From Betaproteobacteria bacterium UBA5582 (GTDB taxonomy: Bacteria; Pseudomonadota; Gammaproteobacteria; Burkholderiales; Rhodocyclaceae), in contig DILW01000075.1 of the NCBI GenBank assembly GCA_002425245.1, positions 4,376 through 68,375 of the forward strand: a stretch of 64,000 bases of DNA. The letters are read 5' to 3'. Below, in pieces: positions 39,295 to 49,286 of this stretch; positions within the stretch are counted from its first letter, which is position 1, and every line of letters begins with the position of its first letter. The notes beneath the pieces are model-generated. The model was given only the letters and a program-made list of their open reading frames with translations. It did no database searches and was not told where the DNA came from. The position numbers and the translations under genes were made by a program.

Positions 39295-40233
39295 ATGGAA
39301 AATATCTTTGTTCATCCGTTGGCTGATGTCCAAGCATCTTTAATCGGATTGGGGTCAAGAATTTGGCAATTCGTAATAATACTCCCAGGTGCAAAAATTG
39401 GCGAGTGCTGTAACGTATGCTCGCATTGTCTCATTGAAAATGATGTTATTTTAGGCGATCGCGTTACTGTAAAAAGCGGAGTACAGCTGTGGGATGGTTT
39501 ACGAGTTGGTAATGATGTATTTATAGGCCCTAATGCCTCGTTTGCTAATGATAGATTTCCTAGAAGCAGACAGAAACCTGACGAATTCATGGTAACTACC
39601 ATTCATGATGGCGCTTCCATAGGTGCTGGGGCTGTTGTTTTGCCAGGAGTAACCATCGGTAGTAAAGCGATGGTAGCTGCAGGAGCGGTGGTAACTCGCT
39701 CTGTTCCTCCCAATGCAGTGGTTGTCGGCAACCCAGCAAAAATAGTGGGCTACGTTGACGCTATTCGCGATGCTAAGAGTGGTGTGACTGAAACGCAACC
39801 GGGTTTAGGTATTGCTCCTACTCAGGTTAAAGGTGTTAACCTACATCGCTTACCTAAAATACATGATATGAGAGGGAGTCTCAGTGTTGGTGAGTTTGAG
39901 CGTAGCATTCCTTTTTCAACGAAACGCTATTTCATGGTTTTTGATGTGCCAAGTTTGGAAACCAGAGGAGAGCATGCGCACAAAGAGTGCCATCAGTTTC
40001 TAATTTGTGTGCGTGGAAGCTGTGCTGTAGTTGCAGATGATGGTGTCAGTAGGCAAGAGTTTTTGCTCAATCGGCCGGACATTGGGATACATCTTCCTCC
40101 GCTGACCTGGGGAATCCAATACAAATACTCAGCCGACGCAGTCTTGTTGGTATTCGCCTCGCACTACTATGATGCCGGTGATTATATTCGAGACTATTCT
40201 GAATTTTGCAAAATAATAGGAGAGATCAAATGA
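39295..40233 (+). CDS. Fused sugar N-acetyltransferase / dTDP-sugar 3,4-ketoisomerase (WxcM/FdtC-FdtA type)
   Basis: The 312-residue protein joins two enzymes. Residues 1-165 are a left-handed beta-helix acetyltransferase with hexapeptide repeats ([35 protein letters not shown]) of the FdtC/WlbB kind. Residues 180-312 are a small cupin ([39 protein letters not shown]) matching FdtA/QdtA 3,4-ketoisomerases. Together with the adjacent aminotransferase it gives dTDP-3-acetamido-3,6-dideoxyhexose (Fuc3NAc or Qui3NAc; not distinguishable by eye) from dTDP-4-keto-6-deoxyglucose. That substrate requires RmlA and RmlB, which are not intact here. Start at 39295 has a proper GGAG site. Confidence 0.82.
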   Translation: MENIFVHPLADVQASLIGLGSRIWQFVIILPGAKIGECCNVCSHCLIENDVILGDRVTVKSGVQLWDGLRVGNDVFIGPNASFANDRFPRSRQKPDEFMVTTIHDGASIGAGAVVLPGVTIGSKAMVAAGAVVTRSVPPNAVVVGNPAKIVGYVDAIRDAKSGVTETQPGLGIAPTQVKGVNLHRLPKIHDMRGSLSVGEFERSIPFSTKRYFMVFDVPSLETRGEHAHKECHQFLICVRGSCAVVADDGVSRQEFLLNRPDIGIHLPPLTWGIQYKYSADAVLLVFASHYYDAGDYIRDYSEFCKIIGEIK

Positions 40234-41333
40234 TCCCTTTTTTGGATTTAAAAGCACCGTACACCGAACTTAAAGCTGAACTTGATGAAGCTATTGCTCG
40301 GGTTGTTAGCTCTGGATGGTTTATTGGTGGAGCAGAGGTCGAGCAATTCGAAGCCGAATACGCTTCATATTGTGGTACTGATTACGCTGTTGGCGTTGCA
40401 AATGGCTTAGATGCTCTTCATCTGGCACTACGTGCTATGGGAGTCGGTCCGGGTGATGAAGTTATAGTTCCAAGTAACACCTATATTGCCACTTGGCTTG
40501 CTGTTAGTCAATGCGGTGCGATACCAGTTCCTGTAGAGCCAGATGAACTTACCTTCAATATCAACCCTAATTTTATTGAATCAGCAATCACTTCTCGTAC
40601 TAAAGTAATTTTGCCTGTGCACTTGTACGGACAGCCGGCTGATTTGGATCCAATTTTGGAAATTGCTCGAAAACATGGTTTGCGCGTTCTTGAAGACGGT
40701 GCTCAAGCTCATGGCGCCAGTTACAGAGGAAGACGGCTTGGAGCCCATGGTGACGCCGTGGCTTGGAGCTTTTATCCCGGAAAAAACCTAGGTGCGATGG
40801 GAGATGGTGGCGCTGTGACGACAAACGATCCAAAAATCGCTGATCGATTGCAGGTTTTACGCAATTATGGTTCTAGGGTTAAATATGTTAATGAAATTCA
40901 AGGGTATAACAGTCGGTTAGATCCTCTACAGGCTGCGATTTTGCGTGTTAAATTAAACTATCTTGATCAATGGAATTCAAAAAGAAAAAAAATTGCCGAA
41001 ATTTATTCAAACGATATTTCAAGGGCAAAGTTGGTTTTGCCACATGTGCCAGAATGGGTTGACCCAGTTTGGCACCTCTATGTTATACGAACCGGGCAAC
41101 GTGACTTTTTTCAAAGTAAGCTGAACAGCGCCGGTGTGGCTACCTTGATACATTACCCTATCCCGCCGCACATGCAAGAGGCCTATGGGTATATGAATTT
41201 TGGTAGTAATGTTTTTCCTATCGCGTCTCAGATGGCAAACGAAGTGCTTAGTTTGCCGATGGGGCCATCGTTGACCGAAGAGGATGCGAAAATAGTGGCT
41301 AGTATTGTAAACTCGGTTATTCATTCGGTCTAG
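40230..41333 (+). CDS. DegT/DnrJ/EryC1 sugar aminotransferase (FdtB/QdtB type)
   Basis: The 367-residue PLP enzyme shows [52 protein letters not shown], the internal [17 protein letters not shown] and the PLP lysine in [17 protein letters not shown]. It aminates the C3 keto sugar produced by the preceding ketoisomerase. The start overlaps the previous stop as ATGA. AT-rich codon use is marked from the third quarter on. Confidence 0.9.
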   Translation: MIPFLDLKAPYTELKAELDEAIARVVSSGWFIGGAEVEQFEAEYASYCGTDYAVGVANGLDALHLALRAMGVGPGDEVIVPSNTYIATWLAVSQCGAIPVPVEPDELTFNINPNFIESAITSRTKVILPVHLYGQPADLDPILEIARKHGLRVLEDGAQAHGASYRGRRLGAHGDAVAWSFYPGKNLGAMGDGGAVTTNDPKIADRLQVLRNYGSRVKYVNEIQGYNSRLDPLQAAILRVKLNYLDQWNSKRKKIAEIYSNDISRAKLVLPHVPEWVDPVWHLYVIRTGQRDFFQSKLNSAGVATLIHYPIPPHMQEAYGYMNFGSNVFPIASQMANEVLSLPMGPSLTEEDAKIVASIVNSVIHSV

Positions 41334-41337
41334 AATA

Positions 41338-42585
41338 ATGAGTTTGGTGAAGACAAGCATCCTTAATGCGGTTGCAGTCGCAATTAAGTTGGGATGTAGC
41401 TTGGTTTTGAATAAATTTCTAGCGGTATATGTTGGCCCTGCTGGATACGCTGTAATTGGTAATTTTCAAAACGTTTTTTCCATCCTCGTCAGTTTTTCTG
41501 GCGGGGTTTTGTCCGCTGGGGTGACAAAATACACCGCGCAATTTTTTGACGACCCGGAGCGGCAGTATAGAGTATGGAGAACTGCATTACGTTTGTCCCT
41601 TGCGGCTTCGCTGATTGTTGGAATTGTTGTCATTATTTCTGGGCGGTATTTTTCCGATTGGATTCTCGGTCATCAAGATACTTCTTCAGTTTTTTATTGG
41701 TTGGCGTTAGCTTTGCCTTCGATAGTGGTAAATAGCTTGTTGCTGTCAATAGTTAATGGAAAAAAAGATGTTTCTGTCTATGTTTTTTCAAATATATTCG
41801 GGAGTATTTTGGGTTTGTTATTGGTCGTGGCGTTTTCTCGTTATTTTGGGCTGTATGGTGCCCTGGTTGCGTTTTCTCTTAGTCCGGCGGTGGCGGTGCT
41901 GCCTACTCTCTATCTGATTAGAAAAAAGCCTTGGTTTGAAGTGAGTTTGTTTCTAGGGAAGGTTGACAAAAAATCGGCGATTAATTTGTCTGGGTTTGCT
42001 GTGATGGGTCTTACCTCCACGCTGGTTTTGCCGATCACGTTTATTTTGATCAGAGATTTGATTTCAACTCGCTTTGGTCTTGATGGTGCAGGATATTGGC
42101 AAGCTTCCTGGAAGATTAGTGAAATATATCTGATGTTAATTACTACCACCTTGAGTGTGTATTATCTTCCTCGGATTTCTGAAATTAGAATTGCACAAGA
42201 ATTGAAAGAGGAAATAATAAAGGTTTATGTGTTTGTATTGCCTGTTGTGGTGATCATTGCATTGTTTATTTATTTTTTTAGGGATTTTATAATAAAGACC
42301 TTGTTTACGGCAGACTTCTATCCAATGCGTGATTTGTTTGCCTGGCAATTGACTGGCGATGTCTTAAAAATTGCTTCTTGGGTATTGGCGTATATTTTGA
42401 TTGCTCGAGCCAAAGTGCGTTATTTTGTAATAACCGAAATTGTTTTTTCGGTTGTGTTTTTTGTACTATCATGGGTGTTTGTTGGATATTTTGGTTTGAC
42501 TGGCGTTCCGATGGCTTACGCAGCTAATTATTTAATTTATTTGATTGCTATGATTTATCTTTTTAGAGCGGGACTGTTGAATTGA
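41338..42585 (+). CDS. wzx: Polysaccharide flippase Wzx (WzxE-like)
   Basis: The 415-residue protein is almost entirely hydrophobic with about 11-12 membrane segments. It starts MSLVKTSILNAVAVAIKLGCSLVLNKFLAVYVGPAGYAVIGNFQN, which matches the O-antigen/enterobacterial-common-antigen translocase group. It should flip the undecaprenyl-diphosphate-linked repeat unit to the periplasm. AT-rich. It follows the aminotransferase by 4 bp. Confidence 0.88.
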   Translation: MSLVKTSILNAVAVAIKLGCSLVLNKFLAVYVGPAGYAVIGNFQNVFSILVSFSGGVLSAGVTKYTAQFFDDPERQYRVWRTALRLSLAASLIVGIVVIISGRYFSDWILGHQDTSSVFYWLALALPSIVVNSLLLSIVNGKKDVSVYVFSNIFGSILGLLLVVAFSRYFGLYGALVAFSLSPAVAVLPTLYLIRKKPWFEVSLFLGKVDKKSAINLSGFAVMGLTSTLVLPITFILIRDLISTRFGLDGAGYWQASWKISEIYLMLITTTLSVYYLPRISEIRIAQELKEEIIKVYVFVLPVVVIIALFIYFFRDFIIKTLFTADFYPMRDLFAWQLTGDVLKIASWVLAYILIARAKVRYFVITEIVFSVVFFVLSWVFVGYFGLTGVPMAYAANYLIYLIAMIYLFRAGLLN

Positions 42586-42661
42586 TTGTGAGTTTTTGGT
42601 GCGATAATATTTTTTTGGAAAATGTGATTGCGGATTTTAATTTTAAATTTGAGTGATTATA

Positions 42662-43555
42662 ATGGGGCAGGTTTCTAATTTTTTAGAGGATGGGTTGGTG
42701 TCTGTTGTTGTTCCCTCTTATAACCACTTAAGGTATATTAGACAGTGCATAGAATCAATTAAAAATCAGACGTATAGAAAAATTCAGCTAATCGTTATCG
42801 ATGATGGCTCTATAGATGGTAGTAAAGATTTGTTGTTGAGTTTAAGCCAGGAATATGGTTTTGAATTATACCTTCAAGAAAACATAGGTTTGCCTGCTAC
42901 CTTAAACAAAGCGCTCGCCAACTATGTCCGCGGGGAATTTTTTAGCATTTGTGCTTCAGATGACTATTTTCATCCGGAAAAAATATCTAAGCTTGTTAGC
43001 TACCTGAATAGTAACAAATCGGTGCCAATGTGTTTTAGCAAGACTATATTTGTCGACGAAAACGATATGGTACAGAATTCTGTTACGGCTTCAGCGAACA
43101 GAAAATTCGTCGGTGGGCGTATATTCGATAAGATTATCACGCAAGAGTTTCATTTTTTGCCAGGTATGGTTCGGACCTCGTTGTATGATGAGTTTGGATT
43201 ATACGATAAAGATATATGGACGGAGGATTTTTATTTTAATTTGATGGTTTCGAGAAAGTACGAGATTGGTTTTGTTAATGAGTACTTGAATTACTACAGA
43301 TTTCCAACTGGTTTTTCTCTGAAACTAACAACTTTAAAAGTTCCCATGGCGCATCGTGCTTGCATTGATATGTACAGCGATAGTGAATATTACGAAGAGG
43401 CTATTCGTGAGTGGAACTTCAGAAATTTTTTATGGTTTAGCGGCGACCCATGTAGGAAAAAATTTGCTTTTAAATCGATGTTGAGCTCAATAGGTTGTTT
43501 CTATAGAATTTCTTTTATAAAGTCGTTCTTGCGGTTGTTGTTGAAATGGCGGTGA
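42662..43555 (+). CDS. Family 2 glycosyltransferase
   Basis: The 297-residue GT-A enzyme has SVVVPSYNHLRYIRQCIESIKNQTY, IDDGSIDGS, the donor-binding ASDDYFHPEKI (DxD-like) and a WTEDFYFN acceptor/base region. It transfers one sugar of the repeat unit; donor and linkage cannot be told. Start at ATG 42662 is preferred over GTG 42653. Its end overlaps the polymerase gene by 10 bp. AT-rich. Confidence 0.85.
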   Translation: MGQVSNFLEDGLVSVVVPSYNHLRYIRQCIESIKNQTYRKIQLIVIDDGSIDGSKDLLLSLSQEYGFELYLQENIGLPATLNKALANYVRGEFFSICASDDYFHPEKISKLVSYLNSNKSVPMCFSKTIFVDENDMVQNSVTASANRKFVGGRIFDKIITQEFHFLPGMVRTSLYDEFGLYDKDIWTEDFYFNLMVSRKYEIGFVNEYLNYYRFPTGFSLKLTTLKVPMAHRACIDMYSDSEYYEEAIREWNFRNFLWFSGDPCRKKFAFKSMLSSIGCFYRISFIKSFLRLLLKWR

Positions 43556-44778
43556 CTGCCGTGAAAGAGTTATTTAAATACTGCGCGTTGGTATTGTTTT
43601 TTTTCTTGTTTATATATGCTCCGCCATTCCGCGCGTTTCCTGTCAATATTTCAACAGTTTTTTTTATCCCAATTTTATTTGTTTTTTTTATAAGATATCA
43701 TTTTAAAATTTCAGCGGTTCCAGATTTTTTTTCCACAGAGTTTTTTCTGCTTTCAGCGATACTGATTTATATTTCTTTTTTGAGTGTCTATGGTGACGTA
43801 GGATTCGGTTGGATGTTTTTTGTTTTGGTGTTGCTAAATTTGCCAGCTATAGTATTTCTTGTTGTTATGAATGGTGGGCGTGGGTTTGATAACTTTTCAA
43901 AAATACTGGTTGATGCTTCTTTTTTTGCCGCTACGCTGACGGTGCTTTTGTTTTTCTCCACTGAATTAAATAATCTTATCAAATTCTCTCTTCTTAAATA
44001 CGATGAAGAGATGATGCAGTTTCAACTCTTTCGCGGGTTCGGTGTCGCGGACGAATTACTTTTTTCTTATTCGATCGCGCAAGCGCTAGCTTTCTATCTT
44101 TGTCTGAACGGCAATTTTTCTTGGTTGAAGAAGATTGTTTATCTTTCAACTTTGTTTTTTTCTATTGTTCTAAATGCAAAAATTGGAATTTTGTTTTGTG
44201 GCTTTGCCTTGTTTCTTTACATGTTTGGTAGTGGTTTAAGTTTTAGACGAAAATTGTTGATCGCTGTCGCTTGTTTTGCGCTATTGTTCTTTGGTTTTAG
44301 ATTAGGTGACGAAGAGTCTACCTTCATCGTACAACTGAACAGTTTTTATAATGAAATTTCTGCAGGCAGTGGGTCTGGTGTTGGAGAGTCAAGTGTTGTT
44401 ACGCTGTTTACAGAAATGCTTTTTTTGCCTGATGATTTTATTGGGTTGATGTTTGGTCGCGGAGTTTATCTCTTTGCTTCCACGAGCGGGCGAGCAAGCG
44501 ATTCTGGGTGGGTGCTGATGTTGCACTTCGGTGGTTTTCTACTGACCTCTTTGGTTCTCTTGTTTTTGGTGATTGTTATTGTTCGTTTGGTAAAATATAA
44601 GAAATTGTCACTTGCCGTGTTTGTTGCTGTTGTGTTTTTGGCTGCGAATTTAAAAGGTTTGTTTTTTGCGCCAAAGCCGGGAATGCGAATGTTTTTGTTG
44701 GTATATTTTTTTGTTATTTATGATTGCATGGCGAGAAAGCGTGCTATAAGTCTTAAAGAGAGTGGTGTGAACAAATGA
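43546..44778 (+). CDS. wzy: O-antigen/polysaccharide polymerase Wzy-like
   Basis: The 410-residue, Phe- and Leu-rich protein has about 10-11 membrane segments and a long periplasmic loop (about 250-320, containing SGSGVGESSVVTLFTE). Wzy proteins are too divergent for recognition by sequence, so this call rests on topology and on position between glycosyltransferases and next to Wzx. Four T8 tracts lie within codons of the first 65 residues (43597-43732). Strongly AT-rich. Confidence 0.68.
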   Translation: MAVTAVKELFKYCALVLFFFLFIYAPPFRAFPVNISTVFFIPILFVFFIRYHFKISAVPDFFSTEFFLLSAILIYISFLSVYGDVGFGWMFFVLVLLNLPAIVFLVVMNGGRGFDNFSKILVDASFFAATLTVLLFFSTELNNLIKFSLLKYDEEMMQFQLFRGFGVADELLFSYSIAQALAFYLCLNGNFSWLKKIVYLSTLFFSIVLNAKIGILFCGFALFLYMFGSGLSFRRKLLIAVACFALLFFGFRLGDEESTFIVQLNSFYNEISAGSGSGVGESSVVTLFTEMLFLPDDFIGLMFGRGVYLFASTSGRASDSGWVLMLHFGGFLLTSLVLLFLVIVIVRLVKYKKLSLAVFVAVVFLAANLKGLFFAPKPGMRMFLLVYFFVIYDCMARKRAISLKESGVNK

Positions 44779-45980
44779 ATGACAGGCAGTATGTTTTTCT
44801 AGGTGGCATTTTTTCTGAATTGCAGCTTACTTTTATTGTCGAAAATTCGCGTGGTGTTATACAAAATGCGGCTGATGCATTTCAGAAGAAAATTATATCT
44901 GGCCTTGATGCTGTTTTGAAAGAAGGGGTGCTTGTACTTAATTTTCCTTTTGTTGGCTCCTATCCTCGTTTTTTTCGGCTTCCATTTTTTTCAAAGTGCG
45001 ATGGCCGGTTTGGCGTTAAGTCGAGATTTATCGGATACGGGTTTTTGAACGTTTTCGCTTTGCGTATTTTATCTAGGTTTTTTTCTTCATTTAAGGCTTT
45101 GTTGTCATTGCCAAAGAGCAAAGATGTCGTTCTGTTTGTTTATTCTGCGCATCTGCCGTTTGTTCTTTCCGCGGTTCTGTATAAGTTTTTTAGAAGATCA
45201 ACATTGATTTGTCTTATATTGCCAGACTTGCCTGAATACATGGGGGATAACGGTAGGCTGCGCAAATTTCTGAAGTGGTTCGATGTTAAATTTTTTTATT
45301 TTCTTTCGAGATATTTTGATCGTTTTGTTTTTTTGACGGAATATATGGCAGATCGGCTGGATATTCCTAAGTCACGATATGTGGTTGTCGAGGGTATAGC
45401 TAACCATGGTTCTATACAACATACAATCCGCTCTGCAGAAAAAAAATCATTTTTGTACACTGGCACTTTAGCGAAGCGCTATGGGGTGATGAACCTTGTT
45501 GCTGCCTTTTCTAAAGTGGAGAACGATTCTGTTGAGTTGTGGATTTGCGGTGATGGTGATGCGAAAGAGGAAATAGTATCGGCTGCGGGCTCTGATTCTA
45601 GAATCGTATATTATGGACAGGTGGATAGGAGTTTTGCGTTAAGTCTCCAGGAAAAAGCTAGTTTTTTGGTGAATCCTAGAGCTCCAGAAGGAGAGTACAC
45701 CAAGTACTCTTTTCCTTCAAAAATATTGGAGTATATGTCCTCCGGTAAGCCTGTGATTATGTACAAACTTGATGGGGTTCCTGAAGAGTACGACCAGTTT
45801 TACATTGCTCCTAATGCTTTGGGAGTGGATTCTCTTTGTGAGTGCATGACAGACGTCTTGAAAATGAGTGACGAGAAGTTGTTTAAAATTGGCGACAGCG
45901 CAAAGAAATTTGTGTTTGCGAACAAAAATCCTGAAGTTCAGGCGAAGAAAATTATTAACCTTTTTTCACAGGAAATATGA
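44775..45980 (+). CDS. Glycosyltransferase, GT4-type (GT-B fold)
   Basis: The 401-residue protein has the GT-B arrangement with a C-terminal Rossmann domain: FLYTGTLAKRYGVMNLVAAF, ELWICGDGDAKEEI, IVYYGQVDR, and the donor-binding YSFPSKILEYMSSGKPVIMYKLDGVPEEY. The N-terminal acceptor half is not recognisable. It should add one sugar of the repeat unit. The ATG overlaps the previous stop by 4 bp. Confidence 0.8.
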   Translation: MNDRQYVFLGGIFSELQLTFIVENSRGVIQNAADAFQKKIISGLDAVLKEGVLVLNFPFVGSYPRFFRLPFFSKCDGRFGVKSRFIGYGFLNVFALRILSRFFSSFKALLSLPKSKDVVLFVYSAHLPFVLSAVLYKFFRRSTLICLILPDLPEYMGDNGRLRKFLKWFDVKFFYFLSRYFDRFVFLTEYMADRLDIPKSRYVVVEGIANHGSIQHTIRSAEKKSFLYTGTLAKRYGVMNLVAAFSKVENDSVELWICGDGDAKEEIVSAAGSDSRIVYYGQVDRSFALSLQEKASFLVNPRAPEGEYTKYSFPSKILEYMSSGKPVIMYKLDGVPEEYDQFYIAPNALGVDSLCECMTDVLKMSDEKLFKIGDSAKKFVFANKNPEVQAKKIINLFSQEI

Positions 45981-47005
45981 TTATGGAAGGTGCGCTTCTT
46001 ATAACTGGTGGTACTGGCTCTTTTGGCAATGCTGTATTGCGTCGCTTTCTCGACTCGAATTTAAGTGAAATTCGTATACTCAGTAGAGACGAGAAAAAGC
46101 AAGATGACATGCGGAAAAAATATAATCATCCTAAGTTGAAATTCTACATTGGAGATGTGCGAGACTATCAGTCGGTGGTTAACTCCGTTCGTGGTGTTAG
46201 CTATATTTACCACGCAGCAGCCCTTAAGCAGGTGCCTTCTTGTGAATTTCACCCTATGGAGGCTGTTAAAACTAATGTCCTTGGCACGGAAAATGTGCTG
46301 GAAGCTGCAATTTCTTGTGGGGTTAAACGCGTTGTCTGTCTGAGTACTGACAAGGCTGTTTATCCCATCAACGCCATGGGTATTAGTAAGGCAATGATGG
46401 AAAAAGTGATTGTGGCGAAATCACGTACCTCGTCTGAAACGGTAATTTGTGCGACTCGCTACGGTAATGTGATGGCCTCGCGAGGATCGGTTATTCCTCT
46501 TTTTACCAATCAGATTCGCGCTGGTCAGGCAATTACCATTACTGACCCGAACATGACTCGCTTCATGATGACCTTGGATGATGCTGTCGATTTGGTTCTT
46601 TACGCGTTTGAGCATGGTAATCCAGGCGAAATTTTCGTTCAAAAGGCACCTGCCGCCACTATTGAAACCTTGGCTCAAGCATTGACTTCATTACTTGGTG
46701 CCCCTGATCATCCAATCAACATCATCGGTACTCGCCATGGCGAGAAGTTGTTTGAGGTGCTGCTTAGCCGCGAAGAAATGGTGGCTGCCCAAGATCTCGG
46801 TGGGTATTACCGAGTTCCGCCTGATCTTCGTGACCTGAATTATGGAAAGTTTGTTGATCAGGGTGAAACGAAGATTTCCGAAGCAGTCGAATATAATTCG
46901 CATAATACATCCAGATTGGATGTGGAAGGTATGAAAGCTTTGCTTTTGAAACTGCGTTTCATGCAGGCTGTCGTTCGGGGTGAACATATCGAACCGGAGG
47001 AATAA
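45977..47005 (+). CDS. wbjB: UDP-GlcNAc 4,6-dehydratase/5-epimerase (WbjB/FnlA/CapE)
   Basis: First enzyme of UDP-L-FucNAc synthesis. The 342-residue SDR has the NAD loop ITGGTGSFGNAVLRRF, HAAALKQVPSCEFHPMEAV, CLSTDKAVYPINAMGISKAMMEKV (Met in place of the catalytic Tyr, as known for CapE) and TRYGNVMASRGSV. The base composition is higher in GC than in the genes before it. It begins the three-gene FucNAc block (wbjBCD) and overlaps the GT4 gene by 4 bp. Confidence 0.92.
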   Translation: MIMEGALLITGGTGSFGNAVLRRFLDSNLSEIRILSRDEKKQDDMRKKYNHPKLKFYIGDVRDYQSVVNSVRGVSYIYHAAALKQVPSCEFHPMEAVKTNVLGTENVLEAAISCGVKRVVCLSTDKAVYPINAMGISKAMMEKVIVAKSRTSSETVICATRYGNVMASRGSVIPLFTNQIRAGQAITITDPNMTRFMMTLDDAVDLVLYAFEHGNPGEIFVQKAPAATIETLAQALTSLLGAPDHPINIIGTRHGEKLFEVLLSREEMVAAQDLGGYYRVPPDLRDLNYGKFVDQGETKISEAVEYNSHNTSRLDVEGMKALLLKLRFMQAVVRGEHIEPEE

Positions 47006-47008
47006 GAG

Positions 47009-48136
47009 ATGAAAGTCTTGATTACTGGTTCCGGTGGGTTTGTTGGCAGGAATTTATGCCTTCATCTTGCGGAGCGAAAAGATATTTCAGTTGTTCGCTT
47101 TGAGAAGGATAATGCATTAGAAGAACTACCAGGCTTGCTTGCTGATGTAGAATTCGTATTTCATTTGGCTGGAGTAAATCGTCCTCAAGACCCGAAGGAT
47201 TTTTTTTCCGGAAATACTGATTTGACCAAAGCCTTAGGCACTGCGTTGGCGAATATTAGGGTTTCGACGGGTCGTAAGATTCCTGTAATTTACACCTCGT
47301 CAATCCAGGCAGACAGGGATAATCCCTACGGGCAGAGCAAGCAACAGGCAGAGTTGGCATTACGTGCGTTGGAAGAGCAGCATGGAATTCCAGCGTTCAT
47401 CTTTCGACTGCCCAATGTTTTCGGTAAATGGTGCAGGCCCAACTACAATTCGGCTGTAGCGACCTTCTGTCATAACATCGCTAGAGGTTTGCCAATTCAG
47501 ATTAATGATCCAGGCGCGCCAGTAACCTTGGTTTACGTGGATGACGTAGTTTCGCGCTTTGTCTCGTTGATGGATGGCGCGGATCCACAAAAAGATACTC
47601 AAGGTTTCGTTACTGTTTCACCTCAGTATTCGACCACCGTTGGCGACCTTGCAAGCAATATTCAAGCGTTCAAGGATAGTCGCATCAGTTTGATCTCGGA
47701 ACGCGTCGGCAGTGGTTTGTTGCGAGCACTGTATTCAACCTATGTAAGCTATCTTCCAACCGATTCGTTTTCTTATACTGTGCCCCAGCACGGTGATCCG
47801 CGCGGGGTATTCGTTGAGATGCTTAAGACGCGAGATTCCGGGCAGTTTTCGTACTTTACTGCACATCCCGGGGTGACGCGCGGTGGTCATTACCATCATA
47901 CTAAGACAGAAAAGTTTCTTGTCATCAAAGGTGAGGCCTGTTTCAAGTTCCGGCATATGGATACCGGGGAGACTTACGAGTTGCTAACCCGCGGGGACAA
48001 GGCAGAGATTGTGGAAACAGTTCCGGGCTGGACTCATGACATTACCAATGTTGGGGCCGATGAAATGGTAGTGATGCTGTGGGCCAACGAGATTTTTGAC
48101 CGTGAGCGGCCGGATACTTTCGCCTGCCCGCTTTAA
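47009..48136 (+). CDS. wbjC: UDP-FucNAc pathway reductase/epimerase (WbjC/FnlB/CapF)
   Basis: The 375-residue bifunctional protein combines an SDR domain (about 1-250; VLITGSGGFVGRNLCLHL, YTSSIQADRDNPYGQSKQQAE) with a C-terminal cupin (about 265-375; RGVFVEMLKTRDSGQFSYF, GGHYHHTKTEKFLVIKGEACFKF). This is the CapF arrangement: the cupin epimerises C3 and the SDR reduces C4. It lies 3 bp after wbjB and before wbjD. Confidence 0.93.
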   Translation: MKVLITGSGGFVGRNLCLHLAERKDISVVRFEKDNALEELPGLLADVEFVFHLAGVNRPQDPKDFFSGNTDLTKALGTALANIRVSTGRKIPVIYTSSIQADRDNPYGQSKQQAELALRALEEQHGIPAFIFRLPNVFGKWCRPNYNSAVATFCHNIARGLPIQINDPGAPVTLVYVDDVVSRFVSLMDGADPQKDTQGFVTVSPQYSTTVGDLASNIQAFKDSRISLISERVGSGLLRALYSTYVSYLPTDSFSYTVPQHGDPRGVFVEMLKTRDSGQFSYFTAHPGVTRGGHYHHTKTEKFLVIKGEACFKFRHMDTGETYELLTRGDKAEIVETVPGWTHDITNVGADEMVVMLWANEIFDRERPDTFACPL

Positions 48137-48149
48137 TTCTGGATTCGAT

Positions 48150-49286
48150 ATGAAGAAGTTGAAAGTTGTTTCAGTTGTCGGGACTCGTCCTGAAATTATT
48201 CGCCTCTCTCGGGTGTTGGCACGCTTGGACGAGTATTGCGATCACGTACTAGTCCATACGGGGCAGAACTACGATTATGAACTTAATCAGGTATTTTTTG
48301 ACGATCTCGGGGTGCGCAAGCCCGATCATTTCCTGAATAGTGCGGATGGCAGTACAGGCGCAGCCCATACGATCGGTAATTTGATCATTGCCGTTGATCG
48401 TGTTCTGGCAGAAGAAAAACCAGAAGCGATGCTGGTGCTTGGGGATACCAATAGCTGCCTTTCGGTGATCCCGGCAAAGCGCCGGAAAATTCCGATTTTC
48501 CATATGGAGGCTGGTAACCGTTGCTTCGACCTGCGCGTGCCGGAAGAAACGAATCGCCGGATTGTCGATCACACTGCCGACATCAATCTGACGTACAGCA
48601 CTATTGCAAGAGATTACCTTTTGCGTGAAGGCTTGCCTCCGGACCAGGTCATCAAGACCGGTAGCCCGATGTTCGAAGTACTCAATCACTACCGTACGAG
48701 AATTGAAGCATCCGACGCATTGGCTCGGCTTGATTTGTCTGCTGGCCGGTATTTTCTGGTTAGTGCGCATCGTGAGGAGAACATCGAGTCAGACATTTCG
48801 TTCTCCAAATTAGTGGCGGTCCTGAATGCGCTGGCCCAAACCTATCGTATTCCTGTCATCGTTTCCACTCATCCCAGAACGCAAAATCGTGTGAATGTAA
48901 CGGGTGCCGTGTTCGATCCCTTGGTGCGCTTGATGAAACCGATGGGGTTTCATGATTACAACCGATTGCAGCTGTCTGCCAAGGCGGTACTTTCCGACAG
49001 CGGTACGATCAACGAAGAATCTTCAATTCTCAATTTCCCTGCACTGAATCTGCGTGAAGCCCACGAACGGCCGGAAGGGATGGAAGAGGCTGCGGTGATG
49101 ATGGTGGGGCTGGAAGTCGATCGTGTGATGCAAGGCCTCAAGATTCTTGAGACACAGTCCCGTGGCGATGAGCGTAGTTTGCGTCTGGTGGCGGATTACA
49201 GCATGCCGAATGTCTCAGACAAGGTTGTCAGGATCATTCATAGTTATACCGACTACGTTAAACGAGTTGTCTGGAAGAAGTATTAA
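48150..49286 (+). CDS. wbjD: UDP-N-acetylglucosamine-type 2-epimerase (WbjD/FnlC/CapG)
   Basis: The 378-residue non-hydrolysing epimerase converts the C2 position to give UDP-L-FucNAc. It has VVSVVGTRPEIIRLSRVL, HTGQNYDYELNQVFFDDL, HMEAGNRCFDLRVPEETNRR and SAHREENI. The RxxDLRVPEE variant is typical of WbjD rather than of WecB. Start at 48150 (MKKLKVVSVVGTRPE); the longer frame to 48096 overlaps wbjC. Confidence 0.93.
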   Translation: MKKLKVVSVVGTRPEIIRLSRVLARLDEYCDHVLVHTGQNYDYELNQVFFDDLGVRKPDHFLNSADGSTGAAHTIGNLIIAVDRVLAEEKPEAMLVLGDTNSCLSVIPAKRRKIPIFHMEAGNRCFDLRVPEETNRRIVDHTADINLTYSTIARDYLLREGLPPDQVIKTGSPMFEVLNHYRTRIEASDALARLDLSAGRYFLVSAHREENIESDISFSKLVAVLNALAQTYRIPVIVSTHPRTQNRVNVTGAVFDPLVRLMKPMGFHDYNRLQLSAKAVLSDSGTINEESSILNFPALNLREAHERPEGMEEAAVMMVGLEVDRVMQGLKILETQSRGDERSLRLVADYSMPNVSDKVVRIIHSYTDYVKRVVWKKY

